Of a stretch of DNA of 64,000 nucleotides, positions 45,439-55,022 are shown one piece after another; within the stretch, counting starts at the first letter, position 1, and each line of letters begins with the position of its first letter. This DNA comes from Archaeoglobaceae archaeon (GTDB lineage: Archaea; Halobacteriota; Archaeoglobi; Archaeoglobales; Archaeoglobaceae). The DNA lies in assembly GCA_026988525.1 (NCBI GenBank), contig JALSLC010000035.1, positions 20,059-84,058 on the forward strand, in the 5' to 3' direction. The notes under the pieces were generated by a model. The model saw only the letters and a program-made list of their open reading frames with translations, had not been told where the DNA came from and did not search any database. The position numbers were made by a program, and so were the translations under genes.

Positions 45439-46580
45439 AATTTTATTAAATCGAATTTACCGGGTTGGTAAATACATCTCGGTTCCTGAGCTAAGTAATC
45501 CCCATAAACAGCGTAAGCTCTTGCTCTACTACCACCACATAGATATCTAAATTCACATTTACCACATTTACCTTTAAGTTTTTCTGGATCCTTCAAATCT
45601 ACAAACAGTTTAGATTTCATGTATATCTCCATTAAATCGCTCTCTCTAAGGTTACCAGCTACAATTGGAAGAAAACCACTTGGATAGACTTCTCCCACAT
45701 GACTTATAAAAAACATACCTCTCCCATCTGTTATTCCCATCATCCTACCAATACCATCTCTTGCTAAGCTTCTTTTACCTGAAATTATTTTTGCTTCTCC
45801 TTCTTCTTTTTTCTCCAGTTTTTCTAAAAGTTCTTCATAAAGTTTCCCGGTTTTCGGCATTAAATCCCTGTCTCTCATAAATTCAATTCTCCTCAAATGG
45901 CAAGCTGCAGAACTTTTAATGTTTAGCCCAGTAAACTTACTTACATCGTACAGCCAACATAGAATGTCTTCAAATTGCTGAGAAGTAGGCATATATTCTG
46001 CTTTAGCTCTCCCAGTTGGGACGACGAAGAATACATCCCATAAAACTACTTTTTTATTCAAGCAAAGCTTAACCATCTCAGGCAAATCGTGTATATTAAA
46101 AGTTGTTACAGTAGTATTTATCTGGACTGGTAATCCAATTTCATTTGCATCGTCTATTATTCTCATACTCGTTTCAAAAGTTCCTTTTACCCCCCTAAAA
46201 TTGTCGTGAATTTCAGGCTTGCTGCCATCAATACTTATAGCTACTCTTGCGGCTCCGCAGTCTTTTAGCATTTCTATTTTTTCTTTATTAGCTAAGGGGG
46301 TTCCACTAAAAGCAACCGCAACTCTCATTTTTGAACTTGCTTGCTCAATAATTTCAAATAGATCGTCTCTAATTAGAGGATCTCCACCAGTAATTACAAT
46401 AAGGGGGTAAGGTCTTCCAAATTCAAGAAGCATGTCTATTACTTTAAAGGCTTCTTCTGTATTAAGCTCATTTGGATGTCTCTTTTTTTGAGCTTTCGCT
46501 CTGCAGTGTTTACAAGCTAACATGCAAGCTCTTGTCAATTCCCAGAAGACTATGAATGGTTTTTTTCTTATATCAAACAT
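45435..46580 (-). CDS. Radical SAM/SPASM protein (TIGR04053-like)
   Basis: A 381-residue radical SAM enzyme. The [4Fe-4S] motif is Cys19, Cys23, Cys26 in TRACMLACKHCRAKA, followed by VITGGDPLIRDDL. A C-terminal SPASM domain binds auxiliary clusters through GKCGKCEFRYLCGG and a last Cys in EPRCIYQPG. The N-terminal pattern (PFIVFWELTRAC, HPNELNTEEAFKVIDMLLEFGRP) fits the TIGR04053 subfamily, related to haem-modifying NirJ/Ahb proteins and peptide maturases. No precursor peptide is visible. Placed between a FeoB membrane cassette and a YeiH permease. Confidence 0.9.
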   Translation of the reverse strand: MFDIRKKPFIVFWELTRACMLACKHCRAKAQKKRHPNELNTEEAFKVIDMLLEFGRPYPLIVITGGDPLIRDDLFEIIEQASSKMRVAVAFSGTPLANKEKIEMLKDCGAARVAISIDGSKPEIHDNFRGVKGTFETSMRIIDDANEIGLPVQINTTVTTFNIHDLPEMVKLCLNKKVVLWDVFFVVPTGRAKAEYMPTSQQFEDILCWLYDVSKFTGLNIKSSAACHLRRIEFMRDRDLMPKTGKLYEELLEKLEKKEEGEAKIISGKRSLARDGIGRMMGITDGRGMFFISHVGEVYPSGFLPIVAGNLRESDLMEIYMKSKLFVDLKDPEKLKGKCGKCEFRYLCGGSRARAYAVYGDYLAQEPRCIYQPGKFDLIKL

Positions 46581-46595
46581 AAATACAAATCAGCT

Positions 46596-46934
46596 TTAAT
46601 CTGTGTTTAATCTTTTCTTTTTCAAAATGTAGTAGATTACAGGAAAGGATACAAACCCAAAAACACCGAGTTGAGAAAATACTATACTTGGATCTAATTT
46701 TCCAACCATGAGGTTTGAAATTACAGCTGAAATTAAAGAAAGAGTAGATAAAATTGCAAAAACAATAGAAAGTATAGAAGCTGCCAAAGAATAAATGTAT
46801 TCCTTTCTAACACTGTAAGCATAAGTTAGAGAAACTGTAAACAATACGAAAGAATCTGGTATAGAGTATTTTAATTCCAGAATTGATAAAATTAAGAAGA
46901 ATATTGAATAAAATGCAAAAATTATTTTTTTCAT
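46596..46934 (-). CDS. Small membrane protein in the feoB operon
   Basis: Hydrophobic 112-residue protein with four predicted membrane helices (about 2-18, 25-42, 49-80, 88-105) and a basic tail (KKKRLNTD). No family recognised. Start overlaps the feoB stop by 4 bp (ATGA) and its stop is 15 bp before the radical SAM gene, so it is an integral part of the operon. Could be a FeoC-like accessory in role, but there is no sequence likeness. Confidence 0.75.
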   Translation of the reverse strand: MKKIIFAFYSIFFLILSILELKYSIPDSFVLFTVSLTYAYSVRKEYIYSLAASILSIVFAILSTLSLISAVISNLMVGKLDPSIVFSQLGVFGFVSFPVIYYILKKKRLNTD

Positions 46935-48634
46935 AAAAACACCCTCAATGCTTTTATTAGTTCAAGAGATGTTAAAGATACTAAGTACGCAATTGAAAAG
47001 CTGAAGAGAGCTGAAAATAAGACCCACTTCCAGCTATTTGTTTCACTCCTTATAACGCCTAAAGTTGCAACACATGGCATGTATAGCAATATGAAAATCA
47101 TAAAAGCAAAAGCTTGAGCGGGAGTCAGAATTGTGTGGATGTTGGGTGCAGTTATACTTAAAGTTTCAACAACTACTTCCTTTGCAATTAAACCAGTAAT
47201 TATTGCCACAACAACATTACCGTTCCACCCCATAGGTGAAAATATTGGTTTAACCAAGTTTCCAAGCATAAACGCATAACTATCAGTTTTATTTGGATAA
47301 TTCGTTATAAACCAGAGAACTATGGACATCATTAGAATTATCGTTCCTGCTTTTTCTAAAAAGTGTTTAACACCCAACCAAGTATTAACAAAAACATCTC
47401 TTAGAGATGGAATTCTATAAGGTGGCAATTCCATAATAAAATCTGACTCTCCTTTAAATACAACACTTCTAAGTAAGTAAGCTGTAAGCATAGAGAACAC
47501 TAAACTTAAAAGATACATTAATAGTATTATCTCTCCAGGATTGGAAAAGAAAGTTCCTGCAATAAGTACATAGATTGGTAATCTGGCACTACAAGATATA
47601 AAAGGTATGCTAAGTATAGTTGCCATTCTAACTTTCCAATCCTCTATACTTCTTGTAGCCATTATAGCAGGAACATTACAACCAAAACCCATTATCATCG
47701 GTATTGCAGCCCTACCAGTCAATTTAAGTTTACTCATAAATCTGTCCATTAAAAATACTGCTCTCGCCATATATCCACTCAATTCCATAAAAGCCAAACC
47801 CATGAAAAGAAATGCTATGTTCGGGACGAAAACTATGACACTACCAACACCTTTAACAATCCCCCCACCAATTAGAGAAGTTAAAACACTACTTTTACCA
47901 GTAAATTTGACAATAAAATCTATTAAAAGTTCTATTGCATTTACAAGTGGATCCGCTACTTGATAAGTAAACTTAAAAAGCATCCACATAGCAGAAATAA
48001 AAATTAAAACGCCAAGAACTGGATCTGTAAACACTTCATCCAATTCATCTGAATAAGTTAAAACTTTCTTCTTTTTTACAACTTTTTTTACTATTTCTTC
48101 CGATAACTTAACAGATTCCTCTACTGTTTTAGCACAAATTTTACAATTTTTTGCTTTAAATATAGCTTTTTTTAATTCATCTATACCAATTCCCTTCGTC
48201 GCTATTGTCTCAATTACGGGAATTCCAAGAATGGATTCAAGTTTTTTTGAATTAACTTCAATACCTCTCTTTTTTGCCTCATCAACCATATTGAGAACTA
48301 ACACCATTGGTATGTTGATGGAACAGAGTTGAAGAGTTAAGTACAAGTTTCTTTCAATATTTGAGGCATCTACTACGTTTAATATCAAATTGTAGTTGTT
48401 TTCAAATAAAAATTTTTTAGCCACTTCTTCATCTGCGCTATATGCTTTAAGACTGTATATTCCCGGTAAATCTACGAATTCAACTTCAATTCCATTTATT
48501 ATAGTTCTACCTTCTTTTTTTTCTACTGTAGTACCGGGAAAATTTCCTACTTGAAAGTTACCTCCAGTAAGAGCATTTAATATAGCTGTTTTACCAACAT
48601 TTGGATTGCCAACCATAGCTACTCTAAATTTCAC
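46931..48634 (-). CDS. feoB: Ferrous iron transporter FeoB
   Basis: GTP-dependent ferrous iron uptake protein of 567 residues. The cytoplasmic G domain carries G1 GNPNVGKT, G2 NFPGTTVEKKEG, G3 DLPGIYSL and G4 NMVD; two Gate domains follow, with the hallmark GFGCNVPAIMATRSI and later CVATLGVIRSE. A shorter C-terminal end and no fused FeoA. GTG 48634 is chosen: TATA-like TATATTTAAAA lies about 28 bp upstream, giving a leaderless transcript, and the product starts right before the G domain. Promoter faces that of tfe. Confidence 0.95.
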   Translation of the reverse strand: MKFRVAMVGNPNVGKTAILNALTGGNFQVGNFPGTTVEKKEGRTIINGIEVEFVDLPGIYSLKAYSADEEVAKKFLFENNYNLILNVVDASNIERNLYLTLQLCSINIPMVLVLNMVDEAKKRGIEVNSKKLESILGIPVIETIATKGIGIDELKKAIFKAKNCKICAKTVEESVKLSEEIVKKVVKKKKVLTYSDELDEVFTDPVLGVLIFISAMWMLFKFTYQVADPLVNAIELLIDFIVKFTGKSSVLTSLIGGGIVKGVGSVIVFVPNIAFLFMGLAFMELSGYMARAVFLMDRFMSKLKLTGRAAIPMIMGFGCNVPAIMATRSIEDWKVRMATILSIPFISCSARLPIYVLIAGTFFSNPGEIILLMYLLSLVFSMLTAYLLRSVVFKGESDFIMELPPYRIPSLRDVFVNTWLGVKHFLEKAGTIILMMSIVLWFITNYPNKTDSYAFMLGNLVKPIFSPMGWNGNVVVAIITGLIAKEVVVETLSITAPNIHTILTPAQAFAFMIFILLYMPCVATLGVIRSETNSWKWVLFSALFSFSIAYLVSLTSLELIKALRVFL

Positions 48635-48761
48635 GTTCAGCCTAATATCATTTAGATTTTTAAATATAACCAGTATTTTGGATAAACAATACACACCCAA
48701 AAACTCAAATTACATCATTTGAAAAAAGAGTTAAATACTTTATTGATTAAATAGTAATTTC

Positions 48762-49295
48762 GTGAACACAAGTATGGATAAAGAAGAACTAATAATGGAA
48801 CTGATAGACAGAGTGGCTGGAGAAGTCGGACAGATTATATATACTTTACATCCTAAAAGGGAATTCACAGATGAGGAGATTGCCGAAGAACTTGGCATAG
48901 AAATAAATGATGTTAGAAGAGCACTATTCTATCTTTACGAGTTAGGTCTTGCAGACTACAGAAGAAAGAGAGATGATGATACAGGTTGGATGGAATACTA
49001 CTGGAAAATACACTATGAAAGAGAAGATGAAGTGTTAAGAAGGGAATTGTTAAAAACCAAAAAAAAGCTACAAGAAAAACTCAAACTTGAAGAATCAAGT
49101 GTATATTACTTATGTCCAAACGGATGTATCAAAGTAAACTACGAAGAGGCTATGGACCTTGGATTTATGTGTCCGAGGTGTGGGGAAGAATTGCAGTACT
49201 TTGATACAAGCCTTGTTTTGGAAAAATTAAAAGAGGAAATAGAAAAAATAGATAAAATACTTGATAGTCTGAAACCTAAGAAGAAAGTAGTATGA
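48762..49295 (+). CDS. tfe: Transcription factor E (TFIIE alpha homologue)
   Basis: General transcription factor stabilising the open complex with RNA polymerase. 177 residues: an extended winged helix (about 8-85; FTDEEIAEELGIEINDVRRALFYLYELGLADYRR), a basic linker, and a zinc ribbon CPNGC...CPRC (about 114-138), then a coiled C-terminal helix. GTG 48762 coincides with the predicted start of transcription from TTAAATACTT at 48731; ATG 48774 is the alternative. Overlaps the PfkB gene by 4 bp. Confidence 0.95.
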   Translation: MNTSMDKEELIMELIDRVAGEVGQIIYTLHPKREFTDEEIAEELGIEINDVRRALFYLYELGLADYRRKRDDDTGWMEYYWKIHYEREDEVLRRELLKTKKKLQEKLKLEESSVYYLCPNGCIKVNYEEAMDLGFMCPRCGEELQYFDTSLVLEKLKEEIEKIDKILDSLKPKKKVV

Positions 49296-50164
49296 TTATC
49301 TCAGGAGTTGGACCAGCTTTAATAGATAGAATTTGCAAAATAGAAGAGTATCCAAGTAGAGGTGGCCAAGCAATAGTAAAAGAGAGTATAAAACAATCTG
49401 GTGGAGCTGCTGCAAATACTATTTTTGGACTTGCAGTTTTTGGAGAGAAATGTAGGTTCTACACAACAATTGGTAAAGATGCTGATGGAGACTTTTTTAA
49501 AAGCAGTCTCGAAAAAGTAGGTGTAGATGTTTATACTTGGATTACTCATCCAGAAACGGGTAGAGTTGACATATATGTAGATAAAGATGGCGAAAGAACA
49601 TTTTTTGTTCATCCAAACGCAGCAGGAATTATTAAAATGGATATTGAAAAAATAAAGGGAGACTACTTGTATTTAGATCCATTCCCTTCCAATCAAAGTT
49701 TTGAGTTTCACTTGGAACTTTCTAAAAAAGTTCGTAGATGTAAAGTAATCCTAAATCCGGGGTATCCTTATTCATCCCTTGGATTTGAAAAACTTAAAGA
49801 ATTGTTAAGGTATGTAGATATAGTTATTTTATCCAAACCTGAGTTTGAAATGCTTGGAGGAAGTAAAGAAGATTTTCTAAGGTTTGTGTCTCTCTTAGTT
49901 ATTACTGATGGAGAGAACGGAAGTTTTGCTTTCACAAAGGATCATTCTTACTACACTCCAGCTTTTAAAACAAAAGTTGTAGATACAACTGGAGCGGGAG
50001 ATTCTTTTGCAGCGGGATTTATAAAAGCTATGTCGGAAGGATTCGAATTAGATAAATGTCTTAAAGCCGGAAATTTTGTAGCTTCCTACAATATTCAACA
50101 TTATGGAGCCAGAAATTATCCAGAGTGGGAAGATGTTGTAAAAATTTTAAAAAATAACGTTTAA
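49292..50164 (+). CDS. PfkB-family carbohydrate kinase
   Basis: Ribokinase-fold sugar kinase of 290 residues. PfkB signature 1 region (SGGAAANTIFGLAVFGEKCRFYTTIGKDADGDFF) and signature 2 (DTTGAGDSFAAGFI, catalytic Asp) are intact, and residues 120-190 contain the IVILSKPEFEML strand. Substrate could be a nucleoside, ribose or adenosine-type sugar; not decidable here. ATG overlaps the tfe stop (ATGA). Overlaps the convergent reductase gene by 18 bp. Confidence 0.92.
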   Translation: MIISGVGPALIDRICKIEEYPSRGGQAIVKESIKQSGGAAANTIFGLAVFGEKCRFYTTIGKDADGDFFKSSLEKVGVDVYTWITHPETGRVDIYVDKDGERTFFVHPNAAGIIKMDIEKIKGDYLYLDPFPSNQSFEFHLELSKKVRRCKVILNPGYPYSSLGFEKLKELLRYVDIVILSKPEFEMLGGSKEDFLRFVSLLVITDGENGSFAFTKDHSYYTPAFKTKVVDTTGAGDSFAAGFIKAMSEGFELDKCLKAGNFVASYNIQHYGARNYPEWEDVVKILKNNV

Positions 50165-51298
50165 CAATGGAACTGCTTTTTCAGCCAGTCTAAGTTTTAA
50201 AGGTATTCTACTCCTAAGAATTGCCGACATATCTTTTTTACCTATAAACTTAAAATATCTACATAATCTTTCATCGGTTTCAGAAATTTTATCCCATAGC
50301 TGTTTTATTCGATAACTGTTCATCATGGCATCAAGCATTTTTTCTCTCCACATATAATCGTAATCTTCTAAACTTGCTTTACCTTCAAAGTATTCATTTA
50401 CAACTTTTCCAGCGATATCCCCAGCAACCATTGATATAGGAATTCCAGCTGCTACGTGACTCAATATCATGCTAGCTGAATCTCCAACAAGAAGGATTTT
50501 ATCAAAAACAGTTTTGCTTAGCGGTTTATCTACCGGAGCTACAGCACCTATTTTTTCAATTATTTCTGCTTTTTTCAAATATTTAGAGCTATACGGATAT
50601 TCTCTAACAAATCTTTCAAGAACTTTATGAATACTATCTCCTTTCTCCAAATAATTCAGTCTAATTCCTACTCCAACGTTGGCTATCCCATTACCTTTTG
50701 GAATTATCCACGCATAACCTCCGGGTGCTATTTTACTACCCACAAACATGTAAACCGTGCTTTCATCACATTCAACATCTTTCATAACATACTGTTTTGC
50801 TGCTGCAATTTCGTAATTCCATACACCAAGTTTTTTTGCTATTTTTGAGTTTGCCCCATCACTTGCAATTATTACCTTAGCTTCAAGTTCATACGTACTA
50901 TTTGGATCTTTTAACCTTAGCTTACCATCGTAATCCATTATTCTCGTCTTTCTTTTTATTTCGTGTCCCGAATTCTCAGCAACGCTCGATATGAATTTAT
51001 CCCTATTTATAACAAGCATCTCAAATTCAATTTCTATACTTTTACCATTAGGTATAACAAACTCAAAGTATTCAGTTTTATTGCTTTTAAATTTCTCCGG
51101 TATGTCAAACAAGGAGTAATCTCCAAGTTTTGGCAAAAGATTCTTCATTTCTCTTTTTGTAGGAACTAATTCACCACATTCCACCGGATAACCAAGTTTT
51201 TCTCTTTTATCTATACCAACAACTCTGAGTTTTTTTGAGAGAGAGTTTAAAGCAAACGCTCCTGCAATACCAACACCCGCAACTGCTACATCGTACAT
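50147..51298 (-). CDS. Geranylgeranyl reductase-family flavoprotein
   Basis: FAD-dependent oxidoreductase of 383 residues in the geranylgeranyl reductase family, which saturates isoprenoid chains of archaeal lipids or quinones. The N-terminal dinucleotide fold is DVAVAGVGIAGAFALNSL; KLGYPVECGELVP matches the family PxxCGExxP-type loop (here PVECGE); the FAD-binding GDSASMILSHVAAGIPISMVAGDIAG closes the domain. Substrate chain unspecified. Divergent from livH, with a 138 bp promoter region between. Confidence 0.9.
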   Translation of the reverse strand: MYDVAVAGVGIAGAFALNSLSKKLRVVGIDKREKLGYPVECGELVPTKREMKNLLPKLGDYSLFDIPEKFKSNKTEYFEFVIPNGKSIEIEFEMLVINRDKFISSVAENSGHEIKRKTRIMDYDGKLRLKDPNSTYELEAKVIIASDGANSKIAKKLGVWNYEIAAAKQYVMKDVECDESTVYMFVGSKIAPGGYAWIIPKGNGIANVGVGIRLNYLEKGDSIHKVLERFVREYPYSSKYLKKAEIIEKIGAVAPVDKPLSKTVFDKILLVGDSASMILSHVAAGIPISMVAGDIAGKVVNEYFEGKASLEDYDYMWREKMLDAMMNSYRIKQLWDKISETDERLCRYFKFIGKKDMSAILRSRIPLKLRLAEKAVPLLNVIF

Positions 51299-51436
51299 CT
51301 GTTCACGATCTAACCATTTGCTTCATTATGCTTTCTATTGATTATGCAATAACAACTAAAAACACCAAGTTAAACATATAACATAGTTAAAATTGCATCG
51401 TTAAAATTTTAAATTCCTTGTAAGCTGATTTCGTTT

Positions 51437-52366
51437 ATGCTGGGAATGGATGTTTTAACAGGTGCTTTAATATATTCAAACCTCTTAGTGTTACTTGCAG
51501 TCGGACTTACATTAGCATATATTACTACTGCAGTTCCAAACTTTGCACAAGGCTCATTTGCAGTAGTGGGATCATACACAGCTCTAACAGTATATCGATT
51601 GTTTCACTTACACCCATACGTTTCCCTTCCATTAGCATTCTTTGCGGGAGGTTTAGTTGGTCTTGCAAGTTACATGCTTGTACTAAAACCTCTAATAAAA
51701 AGAGGAGCCAATATAGTAACACTAATGATTGCTACTCTTGCTCTTGACCTGATTTTACTTGGATTGAGAGGAATATATGCAGGATACCTTGGCAAAATTA
51801 CAGGCAGCCCATGCGAAATGTTCATGTTTACTTACCTCGACTTCCAAATACTCGGTCTTCCAGCAATACTTGTGGTATCAACCCTCGTCATAGTAATAAC
51901 TTTCTCAGTTCTATTCACTTTACTCTACAAAACAAAATTTGGCGTAGCTCTTAGAGCTTCAATGGAAAATCCAGATTTAGCAGAAATAATGGGTGTAAAT
52001 GTTGAATATACAAGAATGTTTGCTTGGTTTCTTTCAGGAGCTCTTGCAGCAATGGCTGGTTGTCTTTTACCGTTTAAACAGGAAATTGTACCATCTACAG
52101 CAGAAATAATAATAGTTTCAATATTTGCAGCAAGTATAGTGGGTGGTCTAAACAACATATACGGAGCCTTAATAGGAGGATACATAGTTGGATTGTCTGA
52201 GTCCTTAGTGACCTATTGGCTTTCCACAGTAATAGGGGCTGGAGTCTTAGTTTATGGTAAAGTAATAGCACTTACCATGATAATAGTAACTCTACTTGTA
52301 GCTCCACAGGGAATTATTAGCATAGAATGGAGAAAAATCAAAAAGATAAAGAGGTGGTGCAGTTGA
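51437..52366 (+). CDS. livH: Branched-chain amino acid ABC permease LivH
   Basis: Permease of 309 residues with eight or so helices; LTLAYITTAVPNFAQGSFAVVGSYTAL at the N-terminus, ALRASMENPDLAEIMGVNVEYTRMFAWFLSGALAAMAG in the EAA-like loop and IVGGLNNIYGALIGGYIVGLSES near the C-terminus are characteristic. Leaderless start at ATG 51437 with TTTTAAATT about 28 bp upstream. TTGA overlap with livM. Binding protein and ATPase genes (livK, livG, livF) are not in the window. Confidence 0.94.
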   Translation: MLGMDVLTGALIYSNLLVLLAVGLTLAYITTAVPNFAQGSFAVVGSYTALTVYRLFHLHPYVSLPLAFFAGGLVGLASYMLVLKPLIKRGANIVTLMIATLALDLILLGLRGIYAGYLGKITGSPCEMFMFTYLDFQILGLPAILVVSTLVIVITFSVLFTLLYKTKFGVALRASMENPDLAEIMGVNVEYTRMFAWFLSGALAAMAGCLLPFKQEIVPSTAEIIIVSIFAASIVGGLNNIYGALIGGYIVGLSESLVTYWLSTVIGAGVLVYGKVIALTMIIVTLLVAPQGIISIEWRKIKKIKRWCS

Positions 52367-53439
52367 TTTACGGACTAATATTAAACATATTACTCTGGTT
52401 TGGCTTTTATTTAATAATTTCTTTGAGTTTAAACATGGAATACGGTTATGGGGGTATTCCTAATTTTGGTAAAGCTTTATCAGTGCTTGTAGGTGCAATA
52501 GTTGCGGGAGGCGTAGTAACAAGAATTTTAATTTATATATACCATATAAAAATTGGCATAGGTGGCTTCTCAACTGCTACTTCTGCAGTGAGCAATGAGG
52601 TTACAACATTAATTGCCCATAATCCACTCTTAGGTTTAGCTCTATTCCTGCTAACTTTGATCTTAGCAATAATTATAGGATGTATTGCTGGTGCTATATT
52701 TATACTTCCAAGTGCAAGATTAAAGGAAGATTACTTAGCTATAACTCTTTTAGCAATAGCAGAAACTTTCACAATGATTTGCTATTACAACCAAAGTATA
52801 ATTGGTGGATACTATGGAGTTTCAGTACCAGATTTCTTAGCTTTTATACACACTAATAGGGGAGTTGTTTTCACTGGAATTGTGCTTTTAATTGCTCTAA
52901 TAACATTTATCTTCTTTGAAAGACTTATGAACACACCATACGGAAGATTACTAAGAGCTATGAGAGAAAACGAAGATGTAATAAGAGTTTATGGAAGAGA
53001 TTTGATGAAAGTTAGAGTTATGACCATGGCTGTAGGTTCAGGAATAGCAGCGATAGTAGGCGTTTTACTATCCTACTATACTTTAAGAGTACAAGCTAAT
53101 TCATTTATGATAACTGGAAGAACTCTGTGGACGTTTTACCCATTTCTAATTATTCTGCTTGGAGGGGCTAGTAACAATAAAGGAACTGCTGTTGGAACAA
53201 TAATATTTGTTACAGTAATGGAAGTCATAGATTTCTACAAAACAAACATAGTTTCTTTCTTACACCTACCAGTTGAAGCAGTATGGTTAGAATACATACT
53301 GTTTGGTATAATGATGCTACTAATACTATACTACAAGCCAGAAGGAATACTTCCGGAAAAGCCAATAATAACTCCAGCAATAAAGAAGGCCTATGAAACA
53401 AAGAAAGTTTCAAAGAAAGGAGTAAGGGAAGAATATTAA
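52363..53439 (+). CDS. livM: Branched-chain amino acid ABC permease LivM
   Basis: Second LIV permease, 358 residues. LSLNMEYGYGGIPNFGKALSVLVGA, LKEDYLAITLLAIAETF, LLRAMRENEDVIRVYGRDLMKVRVMTMAVGSGIAAIVG and ILLGGASNNKGTAVGTIIF identify it. Start TTG 52363, after GAGGTGGTGCAG, overlaps the livH stop (TTGA). An insertion of about 35 residues after the first helices (ILIYIYHIKIGIGGFSTATSAVSNEVTT) is like that of other euryarchaeal LivM. Overlaps the convergent HEAT gene by 4 bp. Confidence 0.93.
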   Translation: MIYGLILNILLWFGFYLIISLSLNMEYGYGGIPNFGKALSVLVGAIVAGGVVTRILIYIYHIKIGIGGFSTATSAVSNEVTTLIAHNPLLGLALFLLTLILAIIIGCIAGAIFILPSARLKEDYLAITLLAIAETFTMICYYNQSIIGGYYGVSVPDFLAFIHTNRGVVFTGIVLLIALITFIFFERLMNTPYGRLLRAMRENEDVIRVYGRDLMKVRVMTMAVGSGIAAIVGVLLSYYTLRVQANSFMITGRTLWTFYPFLIILLGGASNNKGTAVGTIIFVTVMEVIDFYKTNIVSFLHLPVEAVWLEYILFGIMMLLILYYKPEGILPEKPIITPAIKKAYETKKVSKKGVREEY

Positions 53440-53945
53440 AGATTTTTTTCTATTTCTAAAGCCTTTTCACCCATTCCCGCTTTTTTGAAAGTTGATAAAC
53501 AAACCATCAAAGCCTGAATAACATAATTCTGAACGTACGGGCTAGAATCATTTAATCTCTTTAAAAGTGCTTTGTAAGATTTTAAAGCGAAATTCAAGTT
53601 TTTACAGAGATTAGATAAAGCATCAGCAGCTCTATGCCTAACCCATGGACATCTATCCTCAAGCAAGGAAATAATTTTATCATCTTCTACACCAAGTTTT
53701 CCAAGCATCTCAGCTGCAGTCCCTCTAACCCATGGACATTCGTCATTTAAAGCTTTTTTTAAAAGTTTTATTATTTCATCTTTTTTATTATTATTGTTAA
53801 AAGCTAAAATTCCAAGAATATAAATTATTTTTTTTCTAATTTTACAGTTGGTTTCACAACTATACTTTTCTAACAACTCCCCTTCAAGTCCTTTAAATTT
53901 TAAAGCTTCTTCAGGTGTTAATTTTATTTTATTTAAGTCATCCAT
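53436..53945 (-). CDS. HEAT-repeat protein
   Basis: 169-residue all-helical protein with about four HEAT-like repeats. The clearest pair is NDECPWVRGTAAEMLGKLG (about 87-105) and EDRCPWVRHRAADALSNL (about 115-132), then NDSSPYVQNYVIQALMVCL. The repeated DxCPWVR core resembles PBS-lyase-type HEAT repeats used as protein scaffolds. Single gene with its own promoter, divergent from the phosphoribulokinase gene. Partner unknown. Confidence 0.85.
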   Translation of the reverse strand: MDDLNKIKLTPEEALKFKGLEGELLEKYSCETNCKIRKKIIYILGILAFNNNNKKDEIIKLLKKALNDECPWVRGTAAEMLGKLGVEDDKIISLLEDRCPWVRHRAADALSNLCKNLNFALKSYKALLKRLNDSSPYVQNYVIQALMVCLSTFKKAGMGEKALEIEKNL

Positions 53946-54035
53946 ATTTAATGATACGTTATTAGTTAAGATAAATTATTCTGCAAAACATATTTTAACG
54001 ATGGAGAATATATGTAATTAAACACGGTGTTTCCT

Positions 54036-55022
54036 ATGACGATGATAGAGATGTTAAAAACAAGCAATAAAGTGTTTATAGTGGGAATTGCTGGAGACAG
54101 TGGATCGGGAAAGACCACTTTTGCGAATGCTATAAGGAGTATACTTGGTAAAGAAATCGTTTCAAGTATAACACTTGATGATTACCACATATACGATAGA
54201 GAAACAAGAAAAAAGCTTGGAATTACACCTCTACATCCAGATGCTAACAACTTGAGTTTAGTAAAAACACATCTTATGCTAATTAAAAAAGGTGAAACAA
54301 TAAAAAAACCTACGTACGACCACTCTACAGGAACTTTTGGTGAATGGGAAGTATTCAAACCAACACCAATAGTAATAGTGGAAGGTTTACACACTCTTTA
54401 CGATGGATTGAGAGATTACATAGATTTTAAAATATTCGTAGATCCTGCAAGATACGTTAAAAGAAAATGGAAGATAAAAAGAGATGTGGAAGAAAGAGGT
54501 TACAAGAAGGATGAAGTGCTTAAAGAGATAATAAAAAGAGAGAGCGATTATAAAAGATACATAGACTTCCAGAAAATATATGCTGACGTTGTAATAAAGA
54601 TATTTCCCACTTCACTTCAAAGTTCTGAAAGAATAACCTATCTAACAGATAAAACAGAATTGTACAAAATAAGGCTAATTTTTAGAAATTTAAAAAATAT
54701 ACCAGAAGAACCGATAAAGCTTAACATAGACCTATCTGACATAGTTAAAGCAAGTGAAAAAGATTTTGCTTTAAGTTTCTTTACAGATTACTACTATGAA
54801 AGGAAGTCATCTTTCATAGATATAGATGGAATGATGAATTTAGATTTGTTTTCATCTCTACTTGATGCTTTAAAGCGAGAAGCGGGAGGTGAAGCTTGGG
54901 AAGTTAACAAATATGTCAATTCCATCGAAATAGCAAAACTTCTCGTTTGTTGGAGATTTCTTGAGATGATTAAATCACAATTAAATCAAAGCCAAAATAG
55001 AGGTGATTTAAATGAAAAATAA
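54036..55022 (+). CDS. prk: Archaeal phosphoribulokinase
   Basis: P-loop kinase of 328 residues of the phosphoribulokinase/uridine kinase family. Walker A is GIAGDSGSGKTTFA (about 17-30), followed by ITLDDYHIYDRETRKKLGITPLHPDANN, the PRK substrate region, and PTYDHSTGTFGEWEVF and IVIVEGLHTLY. Length and the C-terminal half match archaeal PRK of the reductive hexulose-phosphate pathway (with RuBisCO) rather than uridine kinase. ATG 54036 chosen six bases after GGTG. Overlaps the ferredoxin gene by 11 bp. RuBisCO is not in the window. Confidence 0.85.
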   Translation: MTMIEMLKTSNKVFIVGIAGDSGSGKTTFANAIRSILGKEIVSSITLDDYHIYDRETRKKLGITPLHPDANNLSLVKTHLMLIKKGETIKKPTYDHSTGTFGEWEVFKPTPIVIVEGLHTLYDGLRDYIDFKIFVDPARYVKRKWKIKRDVEERGYKKDEVLKEIIKRESDYKRYIDFQKIYADVVIKIFPTSLQSSERITYLTDKTELYKIRLIFRNLKNIPEEPIKLNIDLSDIVKASEKDFALSFFTDYYYERKSSFIDIDGMMNLDLFSSLLDALKREAGGEAWEVNKYVNSIEIAKLLVCWRFLEMIKSQLNQSQNRGDLNEK

